Origin: an uncultured delta proteobacterium
GTDB lineage: Bacteria > Myxococcota_A > Polyangia > Polyangiales > Ga0077539
Assembly: GCA_903860995.1 (NCBI GenBank)
Contig: CAIOSS010000978.1
Span: forward strand, 1-12,713
Length of the DNA stretch: 12,713 nt
Reading direction: 5' to 3'
Positions 12,578 to 12,713 of the stretch are shown here, one piece after another. Position 1 is the first letter of the stretch; every line of letters begins with the position of its first letter. Made by a program: the position numbers and the translations under genes. The notes beneath the pieces are model-generated. The model had not been told where the DNA came from. It saw nothing but the letters and a program-made list of their open reading frames with translations, and did not search any database.

Positions 12578-12713
12578 TCACCCACCCTCCCTCGCGGCCC
12601 GCGCCCACGCCGCGCGCAGGTGCTCCGCGAGCTCCGCCTCGATCGCCGCGCCACCCGCCGGGTCGCGCAGCGCCGCCGACGGGTGCCACGTGAGCATCGC
12701 GGCGACCGTCGCC
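12578..12713 (-). CDS. Uracil-DNA glycosylase-like protein, C-terminal end (5' part beyond window)
   Basis: This is an open minus-strand frame of 44 residues up to a TGA at 12578-12580; the rest of the gene lies beyond the right edge. It contains MLTWHPSAALRDP, and HPSxxLR is the C-terminal active-site motif of uracil-DNA glycosylase superfamily enzymes of the family 4/UdgX type. It is followed by the usual short Glu/Ala/Arg-rich terminal helix (IEAELAEHLRAAWARA). Such enzymes remove uracil from DNA in base-excision repair. Which subfamily (4, 5 or UdgX, which crosslinks uracil-DNA) cannot be decided without the N-terminal motifs. The fit is good but rests on a short fragment. Confidence 0.7.
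   Translation of the reverse strand, partial: ATVAAMLTWHPSAALRDPAGGAAIEAELAEHLRAAWARAAREGG

Noticed and set aside
1..12713. Phage-defence island, CRISPR array, prophage or transposon
   Set aside because: There is no direct-repeat array, integrase, transposase, tRNA or composition shift. The SPFH/NAD-kinase-like/NrtR set is the only system-like group, and a defence role for it has no direct support here.

Overview
The window is about 12.7 kb of very GC-rich, gene-dense DNA with third-position G/C-saturated codons. Genes are packed with 4-nt GTGA overlaps or gaps of a few bases. The GC content, a proline-rich linker plus membrane segment plus PEGA domain protein, and a CDP-alcohol phosphotransferase fused to a nucleotidyltransferase-like domain suggest a myxobacterium-like organism (Myxococcota, perhaps Polyangiales). 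This is an inference from style, not from a phylogenetic marker. No mobile element, CRISPR array, tRNA or rRNA was seen.

Layout from left to right: (1) 2-775 is the C-terminal part of a membrane-anchored PEGA-domain protein. (2) 832-2051 is a RidA-family deaminase translationally coupled to an unrecognised 277-aa protein, ending at GC-rich hairpins that face a convergent gene. (3) 2084-2389 (minus) is a small coiled-coil protein of the sll1863 stress type, and 2595-3314 (minus) is a class I SAM-dependent methyltransferase. (4) 3315-3419 is a divergent control region carrying a 40-bp imperfect, AT-rich palindrome that covers a probable promoter. (5) 3420-6128 is a three-gene operon: an SPFH/Band-7 protein without an obvious membrane helix, a non-canonical NAD-kinase-fold protein (GQDG in place of GGDG), and an NrtR-like protein with a degenerate Nudix box and a C-terminal winged helix. 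(6) 6133-7922 (minus) is purA (adenylosuccinate synthetase) coupled to an unrecognised 172-aa protein. (7) 8040-12469 is a four-gene envelope-glycan or glycolipid operon: GT-B glycosyltransferase, NTase-like/CDP-alcohol phosphotransferase fusion, second GT-B glycosyltransferase, GT2 glycosyltransferase. (8) 12578-12713 (minus) is the C-terminal end of a uracil-DNA glycosylase-like protein.

The most interesting part is 3315-6128. A large operator-like palindrome sits on the promoter of an operon that encodes a scaffold-type SPFH protein, a divergent NAD-kinase homologue and a protein that looks like an ADP-ribose/NAD-metabolite-sensing repressor. The simplest model is a self-regulated, NAD(P)- or ADP-ribose-linked stress module in which the last gene product represses the first gene. 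The model, and the link to the divergent methyltransferase and the coiled-coil stress protein, are inference. The glycosyltransferase operon fits assembly of a phospho-head-group lipid or polar-lipid-linked glycan, but the product cannot be read from the sequence.
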